Positions 35,576 through 48,100 of a DNA stretch of 64,000 nt are shown one piece after another. The stretch comes from Hyperoodon ampullatus. Taxonomy: Eukaryota; Chordata; Mammalia; Artiodactyla; Ziphiidae. The notes beneath the pieces were generated by a model, which saw nothing but the letters and a program-made list of their open reading frames with translations, was not told the DNA's origin and did no database searches. The position numbers were made by a program, and so were the translations under genes. Positions within the stretch are counted from its first letter, which is position 1. Every line of letters starts with the position of its first letter. The DNA lies in assembly GCA_949752795.1 (NCBI GenBank), contig CATKHW010000008.1:2790001-2854000 (forward strand), read 5' to 3'.

Positions 35576-37314
35576 CTTGTCTTTCTGGTTTTTACACATT
35601 TTGCAGATCTCCCTTTTGACTGCTGGGAAGTGATACATCTTTGTAGTGCAGATTTGCATTGCCCGCTTGCTTGCTTTGCCAAAAATGGCGTATGCATTTT
35701 CTCCTGAATATATTCAGGAGAAAACGCAAATGCCATTTTTGGCCACGTGCATCATTGTCGAAATTGTGCCCCTCTTCCTGTGCTTTAAAGGTGATTCCAA
35801 AGTACCTATTGAAATCTGTTTCCTGCTATTCTGCCTCGCATTCAAGTGTGCCTCGTTGCCTTCCCTCAACAGATTTTTGGATGATTGTTGTCCTTTATTA
35901 CTCTGCCAGTTTGTGGATTTCTGTGCCCCTGAGCTCCATTTTCCAACTCGTTTTTTTGTGAGCTGACCGCAAGTCCAATATTTTGGTTCAGGACCTATAC
36001 TGGTTCCCAGCGGGTAGCTGAGACTTTGGTTAATTCTTCTTCCTGCAGGGAAATTAGAGTGAAATATGCCCATCAAATACCTAAGAGCTACTCTCTCATT
36101 GGTTCTCCCTCTTCCCTTTCATCCCCTGCCAAATTGGCAACCTGTGCGAACCAGGAGGTTAGAGGGGCAGTCTCTCCAAGTTGGGAGATTGATAGTAAAG
36201 AACTTTGAAAATCAGACCGGAGCACCAGGAGAGGGAATATTAGTTGAGTTTTAGAAACGTTTCGTATTCACAGTGTGTCCATTCTCTATGTTTCCCGTAC
36301 ATGTTACAGCTGTAGTAATATTCCGTTCAACCTGGAGAGTTGGGACCCGTGGAATGTGTGCCACGCAGTATTGCTTTAAATGGTCTTCATTTGCTCACCG
36401 AATCTCACCAATCCTCTCAGTCCCAAGTGTCCTGCCTTATGCCACATCCTGCTTTCGTTGTAGATAGGGTCATTCCAGGTTTCATCAGAGCCCCTGAAGG
36501 AATTGTAAAGATTTTCCCTGTTTATTTGTTTTGTTTTTGAAATTCCTTTTTATAGTGGGTTTGAGCTGATTCTCACTTCCATGTTTATGCCAGTCTAGAC
36601 ACACTTGATTCCCTGATGGAGACATATCAATACATAAGTTTTAAGGTTCTTAGTAATCAGATATATTCCTCGGCGGGAAATATTGGATTTTGAGTCCCTT
36701 TTACTGAGGATGGTGTAGGTCTTGTATATTCCATGTTTGGTTTTTGTAACGGTACCTGTACTAATATCAAACTCTGGTTTTATGCATCACCCCACCTCTC
36801 CTTCCCCCTTAAACAGGCATAAGAGTGTTTTCTAACTGTGAAACTCTGTTCTCTCTCCTAACTGAGTTCATGTGTAGCCATGTTTACAGGACCTTCATAA
36901 GTGATTTCCTATGATAAGTTTCTTTTTCTCTGTGACTTATTTCACTTAGAATCATCGTACCTGAATCCACTCATTTTGCTTCTACTATACTTATGACATT
37001 GATTTCATGGCTGAGGGATATTCCATCGTACGTAAGTAACACAATTTCTTGAACCATTTTTTTTCTTTCCTGGGATATTTAAGGTGTACCCAAGTTGAGG
37101 TTCTGGTAAGCAGTGCAGCCCTAAATATTGGGGTGGCTCTGTCTTATTGATTTTCAGTTTTCCCAATGTATATTCCCTAGACTGGAAGTGCCCTTGGCTC
37201 TGTACCTCTGTTATTTACTTGTTTTAGGGAACACAATGCACTCCTCCAGAGAGGTAGTTGTCAATTTACATCCTGCCCATCAGCATAAGTAGGTTCCCTG
37301 TTCTCCAGGGCCTG
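35576..37314 (+). repeat. 1.75-kb satellite, unit 5
   Basis: Complete unit with an inverted CCAAT box at 36,098-36,102. The stretch 36,775-37,300 is about 95% alike to 35,035-35,560 in unit 4 by eye, clearly closer than other unit pairs. The next palindrome is 1,739 bp downstream. Confidence 0.88.
35675..35746. repeat. Satellite palindrome, unit 5 (near-perfect)
   Basis: Core CTCCTGAATATATTCAGGAG (35,701-35,720) is perfectly symmetric. Arms extend to about 35,678 and 35,743 with about three mismatches. The arm word AAAATGGCG faces TGCCATTTT, whereas unit 6 has AAAAGGGCG facing CGCCCTTTT: a matched change on both sides. The translated strands mirror each other here, which is why similar protein words appear on both strands. 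Confidence 0.9.
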
Positions 37315-38650
37315 TCTTGCCTATCTGGTTTTTACACATTTGCGGATGTCCCTTTTGACCTGTGGGAAGTGATACTGCTTTGTAGTGCAGATTTGCATTG
37401 CCCCCTTGCTTGCTTGGCCAAAAAGGGCGTATTCGTTTTTTCCTGAATATATTCAGGAGAAAACGCATACGCCCTTTTTGGCGAAGTGCATCATTCTCGA
37501 AGTTGTGCCCCTCTTCCTGTGCTTTAAAGGTGATTCCAATGTACCTCTTGAAATCTGATTCCTGCTATTCTGGCTCCCATTCAAGTCTGCCCCGTAGCAT
37601 TCCCTGAAGAGATTTTTGGACGATTGTTGTCCTTTATTACTCTGACATTTTGTGAATTGCTGTGCCCTGAGCTCCAGATTTCAACTCGTTTTTTGTGAGC
37701 TGACGTCAAGTCCAAAATTTTGGTTCAGGACCTATACTGTTTCCCGGTGTGTGGCTGAGACTTTGGTTAATTCTTCTTCCTGCCGGGAAATTAGAGTGAC
37801 ATGTGCCCGTCCAAATGCCTAACAGCTACTCTCTCATTGGTTCTCCCTTTTCCCTTTCATCCTCTGCCAAATTGGCAACCTGTGCGAACCAGGAGGTTAA
37901 AGGTGCTGTCTCTCCAAGTTGGGAGATTGATAGTAAAGCAGTTGGAAACTCAAACTGGAGCACCAGCAGAGGGACTATTAGTTGAGTTTTAGAATCCTTT
38001 CGTATTCACAGTGTGTGCATTCTCTACATTTCCCATACATGTTATAACTGTAGTGATATTCCCTTTTACCTGGCGAGTTGGGACCCATGGAATTGTTGGC
38101 ATGCATTATTGCTTTAAACGGTCTGCATTTTCTCGTCCAATCTCACCAGTCCTCTCAGTCCCAAGTGTCCAGCCTTATGTCTCATCCAGCTGTCATTTTA
38201 GATAGGGTCATTCCACGTTTCATCAGAACACCTGAAGGAATTGTGTTAGAATTTTGCTGTTTTATTGTTTTGTTTTTGATATTCATTTATATAATGAGGT
38301 GGAGCTGATTTTCACTGACGTGTTTATGCCGGTCTAGACACAGTTGATTCCTTTACGGAGACATATCAATATATAGTTATTAAGATTCTTACTAGTCAGA
38401 TATATTCCTCTGCGGGAATAGAGCTGTTGAGTCCCGTTCACTGAGGTATGAGTAGCTCTTGTCTATTCTGTATTTGGATTATGCAACGGTACCTGTGCTA
38501 ATATCAAACTCTGGTTTTGTGCATCTCCCCACCTCTCCTTTCCCCTTAAGCAGGCATAAGTATGTTTTCTAAATGTGAGACTCTGTTCTCTTTCCTAATT
38601 CAGTTCATGTGTAGCCATGTTTACATTTCCTTCATAAGTGATATTTTATG
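37315..38650 (+). repeat. 1.75-kb satellite, unit 6 (cut by the right junction)
   Basis: The unit runs through an inverted CCAAT box at 37,836-37,840, the GGGACCCATGG tract near 38,090 and the ACAGTTGATTCC tract near 38,340, and ends at GTGATATTTTATG (about 38,650), where the minisatellite starts. About 410 bp of the unit is absent. Confidence 0.87.
37414..37485. repeat. Satellite palindrome, unit 6 (near-perfect)
   Basis: Core TCCTGAATATATTCAGGA with arms AAAAGGGCGT / ACGCCCTTTT perfectly paired and TTGGCC / GGCGAA outside. About three mismatches in 72 bp. With units 4 and 5 it implies an ancestral 72-bp palindrome that was perfect or nearly so. Confidence 0.9.
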
Positions 38651-41600
38651 TCAGAATGCTCCACGGCTCTTGTGATCATAATGCTCCATGATGCTCGTCA
38701 TCACAATTATCCATGGCCTTCTCATCACAGTGCTCCACCGTCTTGCCATCACATTACTCCGTAACCTGCTCATCACAAATCTCCATGTCCATTGTCATCA
38801 CAATTCTCCACCTCTTTGTCATCACAATGCTCGATGACACTTCTCATCACAATGTTACATGCTCTTGTCATCACAATTCTCCATGCACTTGTCATCGCAA
38901 TGCTCCCTGACCCATATAGTAGCAAGCTCCATATGCTTGTCATCACAATGCTTCATGACATTGTTATAAAAATTCTCAGTGTCCCTTGTCATGACAGTGC
39001 TGCATGCCAATGTCATCACAATGCTCCATGACACTTGTCATCACAATGCTCCAGGCCCTTGTCATCACAATGCTCCATGCCCTTGTCATCACAATGATCC
39101 ATGACCTCTGTCATCACAATGTTCCCTGACACCTGTCATCACAAAGCTCCATGCCCCTTGTCAGTACAGTGCTCCATGATGCTCGTCATCACAATTACCC
39201 AAGGTCTTCTCATCACAATGCTTCAGGGTTTTACCATCACAATGCTCCATTCCCTGGTCATCTAAATGCTCCATAACCCTTGTCATCACAATTCTCCTCA
39301 TCCTTGTCATCACAATGCTCCTTGACACATCTCCTCACAGTGTTATATGCTCTTGTCATCACAATTCTGCATGCAAGCGTCATCACAATGCTCCAGGACC
39401 CCTGTCATAGAAAGCTCCATGTGCTTGTCATCACAATGTTTCAAGACCTTGTCATTAAAATTCTCAATGGCCCTTGTCATCACAATGATCCATACCCTTG
39501 TCATCACAATGCTCCTTTAACTTTGTCATCACAATCCTCCATGACACTTGGCATCACAATGCTCCATGTCATTGTCATCACAATGGAACATGACATATGT
39601 CATCACAATGCTCCCTGACACCTGACTTAACAATAATCCATGACGTTGTCATCACAATGCTCCATGCCATTGTCATCACAATGCTCCATGACACTTGTCA
39701 TCACAATGCTCCAAGCCCTTGTCATCACAATGCTCCATGACGTCTGTCATCACAATGTTCCCTGACACCTGTCATCACAATGCTTCATTCCCCTTGTCAG
39801 TACAGTGCTCCATGATGATCCTCATCACAATTACCCTTGGTCTTCTCATCACAATGCTTCATGGTTTTACCATCAAAATGCTCCATGCTCCTGTCATCAC
39901 AATGCTCCATGCCCTTGACATCCCAATGCTCCATGACCGCTGTCATCACAATGCTCCGTGACTCCATTCATCACAATGCTTCATGATCTTTGTCATCACA
40001 ATGGTCAATGCCCTCGTCATCACAAGACTCTGTGACCTCTGTCACCACAATGCTCCATGAACTTTGCATCACAATGGTCCATGACTCTTGTCATCACAAT
40101 GCTCCATTCCTTTCTCAGCACAATACGCAAAGACACTTGTCATCACAATGCTCCATGCGCTTGTCAACACAGTGCTCTACCAGCTTGTCATCACAATGCT
40201 CCATGCACTTCTCATCAAAATGCTCTGTCACCACTGATATCACAATGTTCCATAGCTAGTCATCACAATAGTCCCTCACACTTCTCATCACAATGTTCCA
40301 TGACCCCTGTCATCACAATACTACATGCCCTTATCATCACAGTGCTCCATGACCCCTGAGCTCACAATGCTCCATCACACATGTCATCAAAATCCTCCAT
40401 AACTTTTGTCATCACAAAGCTCAATGACTCTTGGCATCACAATGCTCCATGTCATTGTCATCACAATGCCTCAGGAACCTTCTCATCACATTGCTCCATG
40501 CCCTTGTCATCACAAATCTCCATGACCTTTGTCATCACAATGCTCAATACACTTGTCATCACAATGCTCCCTGACACTTGTCGTCAGTATGCTCCTTTAA
40601 CCCTGTCATGACAAGGCTCCATGCATTTTTCATCACAATGATCCATGCCCTTTGCATCACAATCCTACAAGACCCCTCTAATCACAATGCTCCATGTCCT
40701 TTTCATCACAAAGCTCCATGACGCATGTCATCAAAATGCTCCATGGCCTTCTCATCACAATGCTCCATGCCCTGGTCTTCACAATGCTACAAAACCCCTG
40801 TAATCACAGTGCTCCATGAACCTTTTTATCTGTATGCTCCATGACAATTGTCATCACAAGGCGCCATGGCCCTCTCATCACAATGCTCCAGGACCTTCTC
40901 ATCGCATTGCTCCATTCCCTTCTCATCACAATGCTCCATGACCCCTGTCATCACAGTACTCCATGAATATTTTCAGCCCAATGCTCCAAGACCTTCTCAT
41001 CACAATGCTCCATGACCCATGTCATCACAATGCTACATGACCACAGTCATCAAAATGATCCATGGCACTTGTCATCAGAATATTCCATGTGCATGTCATC
41101 CCCATGCTCCATGACCCCTGTAATCACAATGGTCCCTGATGATTGTCGTCACAGAGCTCCATGACACTTGTCATCACGGTGCTCCATGACATTGTCAGCA
41201 AAATGCTACATGACCTTGTCATCACAATGTTCCATGCACTTGTCCTCACAATTCTCCATTACCAGTGTCATCACAATCCTCCATGAAACTTGGGATCACA
41301 TTACTTCATGGCCTTTTCATCACAATGCTCCATGATTCTTGAAATCAAAATGATCCATGACCTCTGTCATCACAATGCTCCAAACACTTGTGATCACCAT
41401 GTTCCATAACACTTGTCATCACAACGCTCCATGATGCATGCCATCACAATACTCCATGCCCTTGTCATCACAATGCTCCATGTCCTTGTCATCACAGTGC
41501 TCCAAGACACCTGTCATCTCAATGCTCTGTGATTCCAGTCATCACAAGGCTCCATGACATTTGTCATCACAATGGTCCATGTCCTCGTCACACAAGGCTC

Positions 41601-44600
41601 TGTGACAATTGTCACCACAATGCTCCATGAACTTTTCATCACAATGCTCTGTGATCCTTGTCATTACCATGATCCATGCATTAGTCAGCACAATGCTACA
41701 TGACCAATGTCATCACAATGCTCCACGCACTTGTCAGCACAATGCTCCATAACCCATGTCATCACAATGCTCCACATCCTTGTCGTTACAGTGCTCCAAA
41801 AACCTTGTCATCACTGTTCTCCATGCACTTCTCATCAAAATGCTCTCTTCCCCCTGTCATCACAATGTTCCATGATCCCTGTCATGACAGTGCTACATGA
41901 TCTTATCATCACAATGCTCCATGAACCATGACATCAAAATGTTCCATAACCCCTGTCATCAAAATGCTCCATGACCCTTTTCATCACAATGCTCCATGAT
42001 CCCTGACATAACAATATTCCATAACCACTGTCTTCAAAATGTTCCATGATCCTTTTCATCAAATTGCTCCATGACACTGTCATCACAATGCTCCCTGCCC
42101 TTCTCATCACAATGCACCACGACCTTGTAATCAAAATGCTCCATGAACTTTGTCATCAGCAAAGCTCCATGAAACTTGACATCACAATGCTCCATGCCAT
42201 TTTCATCCAATGCTCCTTGACCCCTGTAATCACAATGCTCCATGCCAGTTTTCATCAGAATGCTCCATGAGAATTGTCATCACAAGGCTACATTGTCCTC
42301 TCATCACAATGTTCCAGGACCTTGTCATCACAATTCTCCGTGACTCCAGTCATCACAATGCTTCATGACCTTTGTCAACACAATGGTCCATGCACTCGTC
42401 ATCAAAAGGCTCTCTGATATTTGTCACCACAATGCTCCATGAAATTTTCATCACAATGCTCTGTTACCCATGTCATCACTATGCTCCATACCTTTGTCAG
42501 CACAATGCTCCATGACCATTGTCATAACAATGCTCCATGCGCTTGTCCGCACAATGCCCCATGACCTGTGTCATCACAATGCGCCATGCGCTTGTCATCA
42601 CAATGCTCCACAACCTTTTCATCACAGTGCTCCATAAATCATGTCATCACAATGCTCCATGCACTTCCCATCAAAATGCTGTCCCACCAAGGATATCATA
42701 ATGTTCCATCAATAGTCATCACAATACTCCCTCACCCCTTTCATCACAATGTTCCAGGACACCTGTCATCAAAATGCTCCATGACCCTTTTCATCATAAT
42801 GTTCCATGACCCGTGACATAACAATGATCCATAACCTCTTTCATCAAAATATCCCATGACACTTTTCATCAAATTGCTCCATGACCATTTCATCACAATG
42901 CTCTCTGCCCTTCTCATCACAGTGCACCACGCCCTGGTCATCAAAATGCTCCATGACCTTTGTCATCACAAAGCTCCATGACCCTTGGCATCACAATGCT
43001 CCATGCCATTGTCATCAAAATGCTCCATGAACACTCTCATCACATTGTTCCATGCAATTGTCATCACAGGCTCCATGATGCTTTTAATCACAATGCTCAA
43101 TGCTCTTCTTAACACAATGCTCCTTGCGCTTTTCATTAAAATCCGCTATGACCCATGTATCACAGTCTTCCGTGCCCTTGTCATCACAATGCTCCATGCC
43201 CCCTTACATCACAATAAGCCATGAAACTTTTCAGACCAATGCTCCATGCCCTTGTCATCAAAATGCTCCATTACCCGTTATAACAATGCTCCATGACACC
43301 TGCCATTACAATGTTCCACGGCCTTTTCATCAGAAGGCTCCATAACCCTTGTCATCACAATGCTCCATGTCCTTGTCATCACAAAGCTCCATGACGCATG
43401 TCATCAGAATGCTCCATGGCCTTCTCATTCACGATGCTCCATGCCCTTGTCATCACAATTCTCCTAGACCCCTGTAATCACAATGCTCCATGCCCCTTTT
43501 CATCTCAATGCTCCATGAACCGTGTCATCAAAATGCACCATGCCCATCATCATAATGCTTCATGCTATTGTCATCAAAATGAAATCAAAATGCTCCATGA
43601 CCTCTGTCATCACAATGCTCCAAACCCTTGTGATCACAAGGTTCCATAACTTGTCATCACAACGCCCTATGACGTTCATCATCACAATTATCCATGGCCT
43701 TCTATTCACAATACTGCATTACCTTTGTCATCACAATGCTCAATACACTTGTCATCACAATGCTCCCTGACACTTGTCGTCAGTATGTTCCTTGAACCCT
43801 GTCATGACAAGTCTCCATGCCTTTTTAATCACAATGATCCATGCCCTTTTCCTGACAATGCTCCAAGACCCCTGTAATCACAATGCTCCATGCCCTTGTC
43901 ATCACAAAGCTTCATGACATATGTATTCAGAATGCTCCATGGCCTTCTCATCACCAAGCTCCATGCCCATTTCATCACAATGCTCCTTTCCCTTGTCATC
44001 AAAGTGCCCCATGACCCCTGTCATCACAATACTCCTTGAATATTTTCAGCCCAATGCTCCATGACCTTCTCATCACAATGCCTCATGAATCCTGTCATCA
44101 CAATGCTCCATGTCCCCTGTCATCACAATGCTCCGTGACTCCAGTCATCGCAGTGCTTCATGACTTTTGTCATCAGAACGTTCCATGCCCTTGTCACACA
44201 AGGCTCTGTGTCATTTGTCACCACAATACTCCATGAACATTTCATCAAAATGCTCTGTGACCCTTGTCATCACAATGCACCATGCATTTGTAAGCACAAT
44301 GATCCATGACACTTGTCATCACAATGCTCCATGCGCTTGTCATCACAATGCTCCTAGACCCATGGCATCACAATGTACCATGCGCTTGTCATCACAATGC
44401 TCCACATCATAGTCATCACAATGCTCCATAAACCTTGTCATCAAAATGTTCCATGCACTTCTCATCAAAATGCCCTCTCACCACTGGTATCACAATATTC
44501 CATCACTAGTCTCCACAATATTCCCTCACCGCTGTCATCACAATGTTCCATGACACCTATCATCACAATGCTACATGCACTTATCATCAAAATGCTCCAT

Positions 44601-45010
44601 GACACCTGAAATCACAATGTTCCATATCCCCTGTCATCAAAATGCTACATTACCCATTTATCTCAATGCTCCATGACCCTTGTCATCACAATTTTCCATA
44701 ACCACTCTCATCAAAATATTCCATGACGTTTTTCATCAAATTGCTCCATGAACCTATTATCACAATGGTCGCTGCACTTCTCATCACAGCGCACCATGAC
44801 CTCTTCATCAAAATGCTCCATGACCTTTGTCATCACAAAGCTCCATGACCCTTGGCATCACAATGCTCCATGCCATAGTCATCACAATGCTCCATGAAGC
44901 CTCTCATCACATTGCTCCATGCCCTTGTCATCACAAAGCTCCATGACGCTTGTGATCCCAATGCTCGATGCCTTTCTCATCACAATGTTCCATGCCCTTG
45001 TCATTACAAT

Positions 45011-45154
45011 CCTCCATGACCCATGTATCAAAGTGTTCTGCGACCTTGTCATTACCATCCTCCATGACCCAAGTATCAAAGTGTTCTGCGCCCTTGTCAT
45101 TACCATCCTCCATGACCCATGTATCAAAGTGTTCTGTGCCCTTGTCATCACAAT
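45011..45154 (+). repeat. Three 48-bp dimers in tandem
   Basis: A two-monomer unit starting CCTCCATGACCCATGTATCA begins at 45,011, 45,059 and 45,107, exactly 48 bp apart. Variants ATCAAAGTGTTCTG and CATTACCATCC are shared. Differences are one to three bases per copy. Confidence 0.88.
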
Positions 45155-48100
45155 GCTCCATGCCCACTCTCATCATAATAATCCATGAAATATTTCAGAC
45201 CAGTGCTCCATGCCCTTGTAATCACAATGCTCCATTACCCCTGTCATAACAATGCTCCATGACCCCTGCCATCACAATGTTTCACGGCCTTGTCATCACA
45301 AGACTCCATGACACTTGGCATCACAATGTTCCAAGACACTGTAATCACAATTCTCCATACACTTGTCATCACAAAGCTCCATGACGCATGTCACCAGAGT
45401 GCTCCATTACCTTCTCATTTACGATGCTCCATGCCCTCATCATCACAATGCTCCATGCCATTGTCATCACAATGCTCCATGAAGCCTCTCATCATATTGC
45501 TCCATGCCCTTGTCATCACAAAGCTCCATGACGCTTGTGATCCCAATGCTTGATGCCCTTGTCATTACAATCCTCCATGACCCATGTATCAAAGTGTTCC
45601 GTGCCCTTGTCATCACAATAATCCATGAAACTTTTCAGACCAATTCTCCATGCCCTTGTCATCACAACGCACCTTTACCACTGTCATAACACTGCTCCAT
45701 GACACTTGCCCTCACAAGGTTCCACGACCTTGTCATCACAAGACTCCATGACACTTTTCATCACAATGCTCCAAGACAATGTAATCACAATTCTCCATAC
45801 CCATGTCATCACAAAGATCCATGACACATGTAATCAGAATGCTCCATGGCCTTCTCATTCACGATGCTCCAAGCCCTTGTCTTCACAATGCTCCATTACC
45901 TTTGTCATCACATTCCTCCATGACACTTGTCATCACAATGCTGCAAGCCATTGTCATCACAATGCACCATGATATATGTCATCACAATGCTCCCTGACAC
46001 CTGTCTTCACAATAATCCCTGACCTTGTCGTCACAAAGCTCCATTCCCTTGTCATCACGAGGTGCCATGCCCAATGTCATCACAATAATCCATGAAACTT
46101 TTCAGACCAATGCTCCATACCCCTGTCATCACAATGCTCCATGCCTTTGTCATCACAATGCTCCATGACCCCTGTCATCACAATGCTCCATGACACCAGT
46201 CATCACAATGCTTCATGACTCCAGTCATCACAATGCTTTATGACCTTTGTCATCACAGTGGTCCATGAACTTTTCATCACTATGCTCTGTGACCCTTGGC
46301 ATCACAATGCTCCATGACTTTGTCAGCACAATGCTCCATGACCCTTGTCATCACAATGCTCCATGAGCTTGTCAGCACAATGCTCCATGACACATGTCAT
46401 CACAAGTCGTCATGTGCTTGTCATCACAATGCTCCACATCCTTGTCATCACAATGCTCCATAAAACTTGTCATCACTATGCTCCATGCACTTCTCATGAA
46501 AATGATCTCTCACCACTGATATCACAATGTTCCATCACTAGTCATCACAATACTCCCTCACACTTGTCATCACAATGTTCCATGACCCCAGTCATCACAA
46601 TGCTACATGCCCTTATCATCACAATGTACCACTCCCTTGTCATCACAATGCTCCATGACATTTGTCATCACAAAGCTCCATGAACCTTGGCATCACAATG
46701 CTCCATGCCATTGTCATCACAATGCTCTATGAAGCCTCTCATCACAGTGATCCATGCCCTTGTCATCACAAAGCTCCATGACGCTTGTCATCACAATGCT
46801 CGATGCCCTTCTCATCACAATGCTCCATGCTCAGTCTCATTACAATAATCCATGAAACTTTTCAGGCCAATGCTCCATGCCCTTGTCATCACAATGCTCC
46901 ATTACCCCTTTCATAACAATGCTCCATGACCCCTGCCATCAGAAGGTTCCATGGCCTTGTGTTCACAGGACTCTATGACCCTTGTCATCACAACGCTCCA
47001 AGACCCTGTAATCACAATGATCCATGTCCTTTTCATCATAAAGCTCCATGACGCATGCCATCAGAATGCTCCATGGCCTTCTCATTCACAGTGCTCCATG
47101 CCCTTGGCATCACAATGCTCCATGACCACTGTCATCACAATGCTTCATGACCACTGTCATCACAACGCTCCTTGACTTCTGACAACACAATGATCCGGGA
47201 CTCTTGTCATTAAAATGCTCAATGACACTTATCATCACAATGATCCATGTCCTTGTCATCCTAATGCTCTATGACCCCTGTAATAACAACGTTCTGTGAC
47301 GCTTGTCATCACAGTGCTCCATGACTCTTGCCATCAAAATGTTCCATGCATTTGTCAGCAAAATGCTTCATGACATTGTCATCACAATGCTCCATGCACT
47401 TGTCATCACAATACTCCATTCCCCTTTTCATCAAAATCCTTGATGAACCTTGGGTTCACATTGCTTCATGCCCTTGTCATCACAATGATCTATGGTCCTT
47501 GCAATGAAAATGATACATGACATCTGTCATCACAATACTCCAAACCCTTGTGATCAGAATGTTCCATAACACTTGTCATCACAACGCTCCATGATGCCTG
47601 TCATTACAATGCTGCATGAACTTTTTCATCACAATGCTCAATACACTTGTCAACACAACGCTCCCTGACACTTGTCGTCAGAATGCTGCTTGAACGCTGT
47701 CATGAAAAGGCTCCATGCTTTCTTCATCACAATGCTCCATGCCCTTAACATCACAATGCTCCATGCCAGTGTCATCACAATACTCCAGAAGTTTGTCACC
47801 AGAATGCTCCAGGAGCTCTGTCATCACAATGATCCATGGCACTTGTCATCAAAATGCTCCATTTCCCTTGTAATTACAGTGCTCCATGACACTCGTCATC
47901 ACAATTATCCCTGATCTTCTCATCACAATGCTCCACGGCCTTGCGATCACAATGCTCAATGCCCTGGTCATCACAGTGCTCCATGTCCCTTGTCACCACA
48001 ATTCTCCACGTCCTTGTCATCACAATGCTCCTTGACACTTCTCATCACAAAGTTACATGCTATTGTCATCACAATTATACATGCACTTGTCATCACAATG

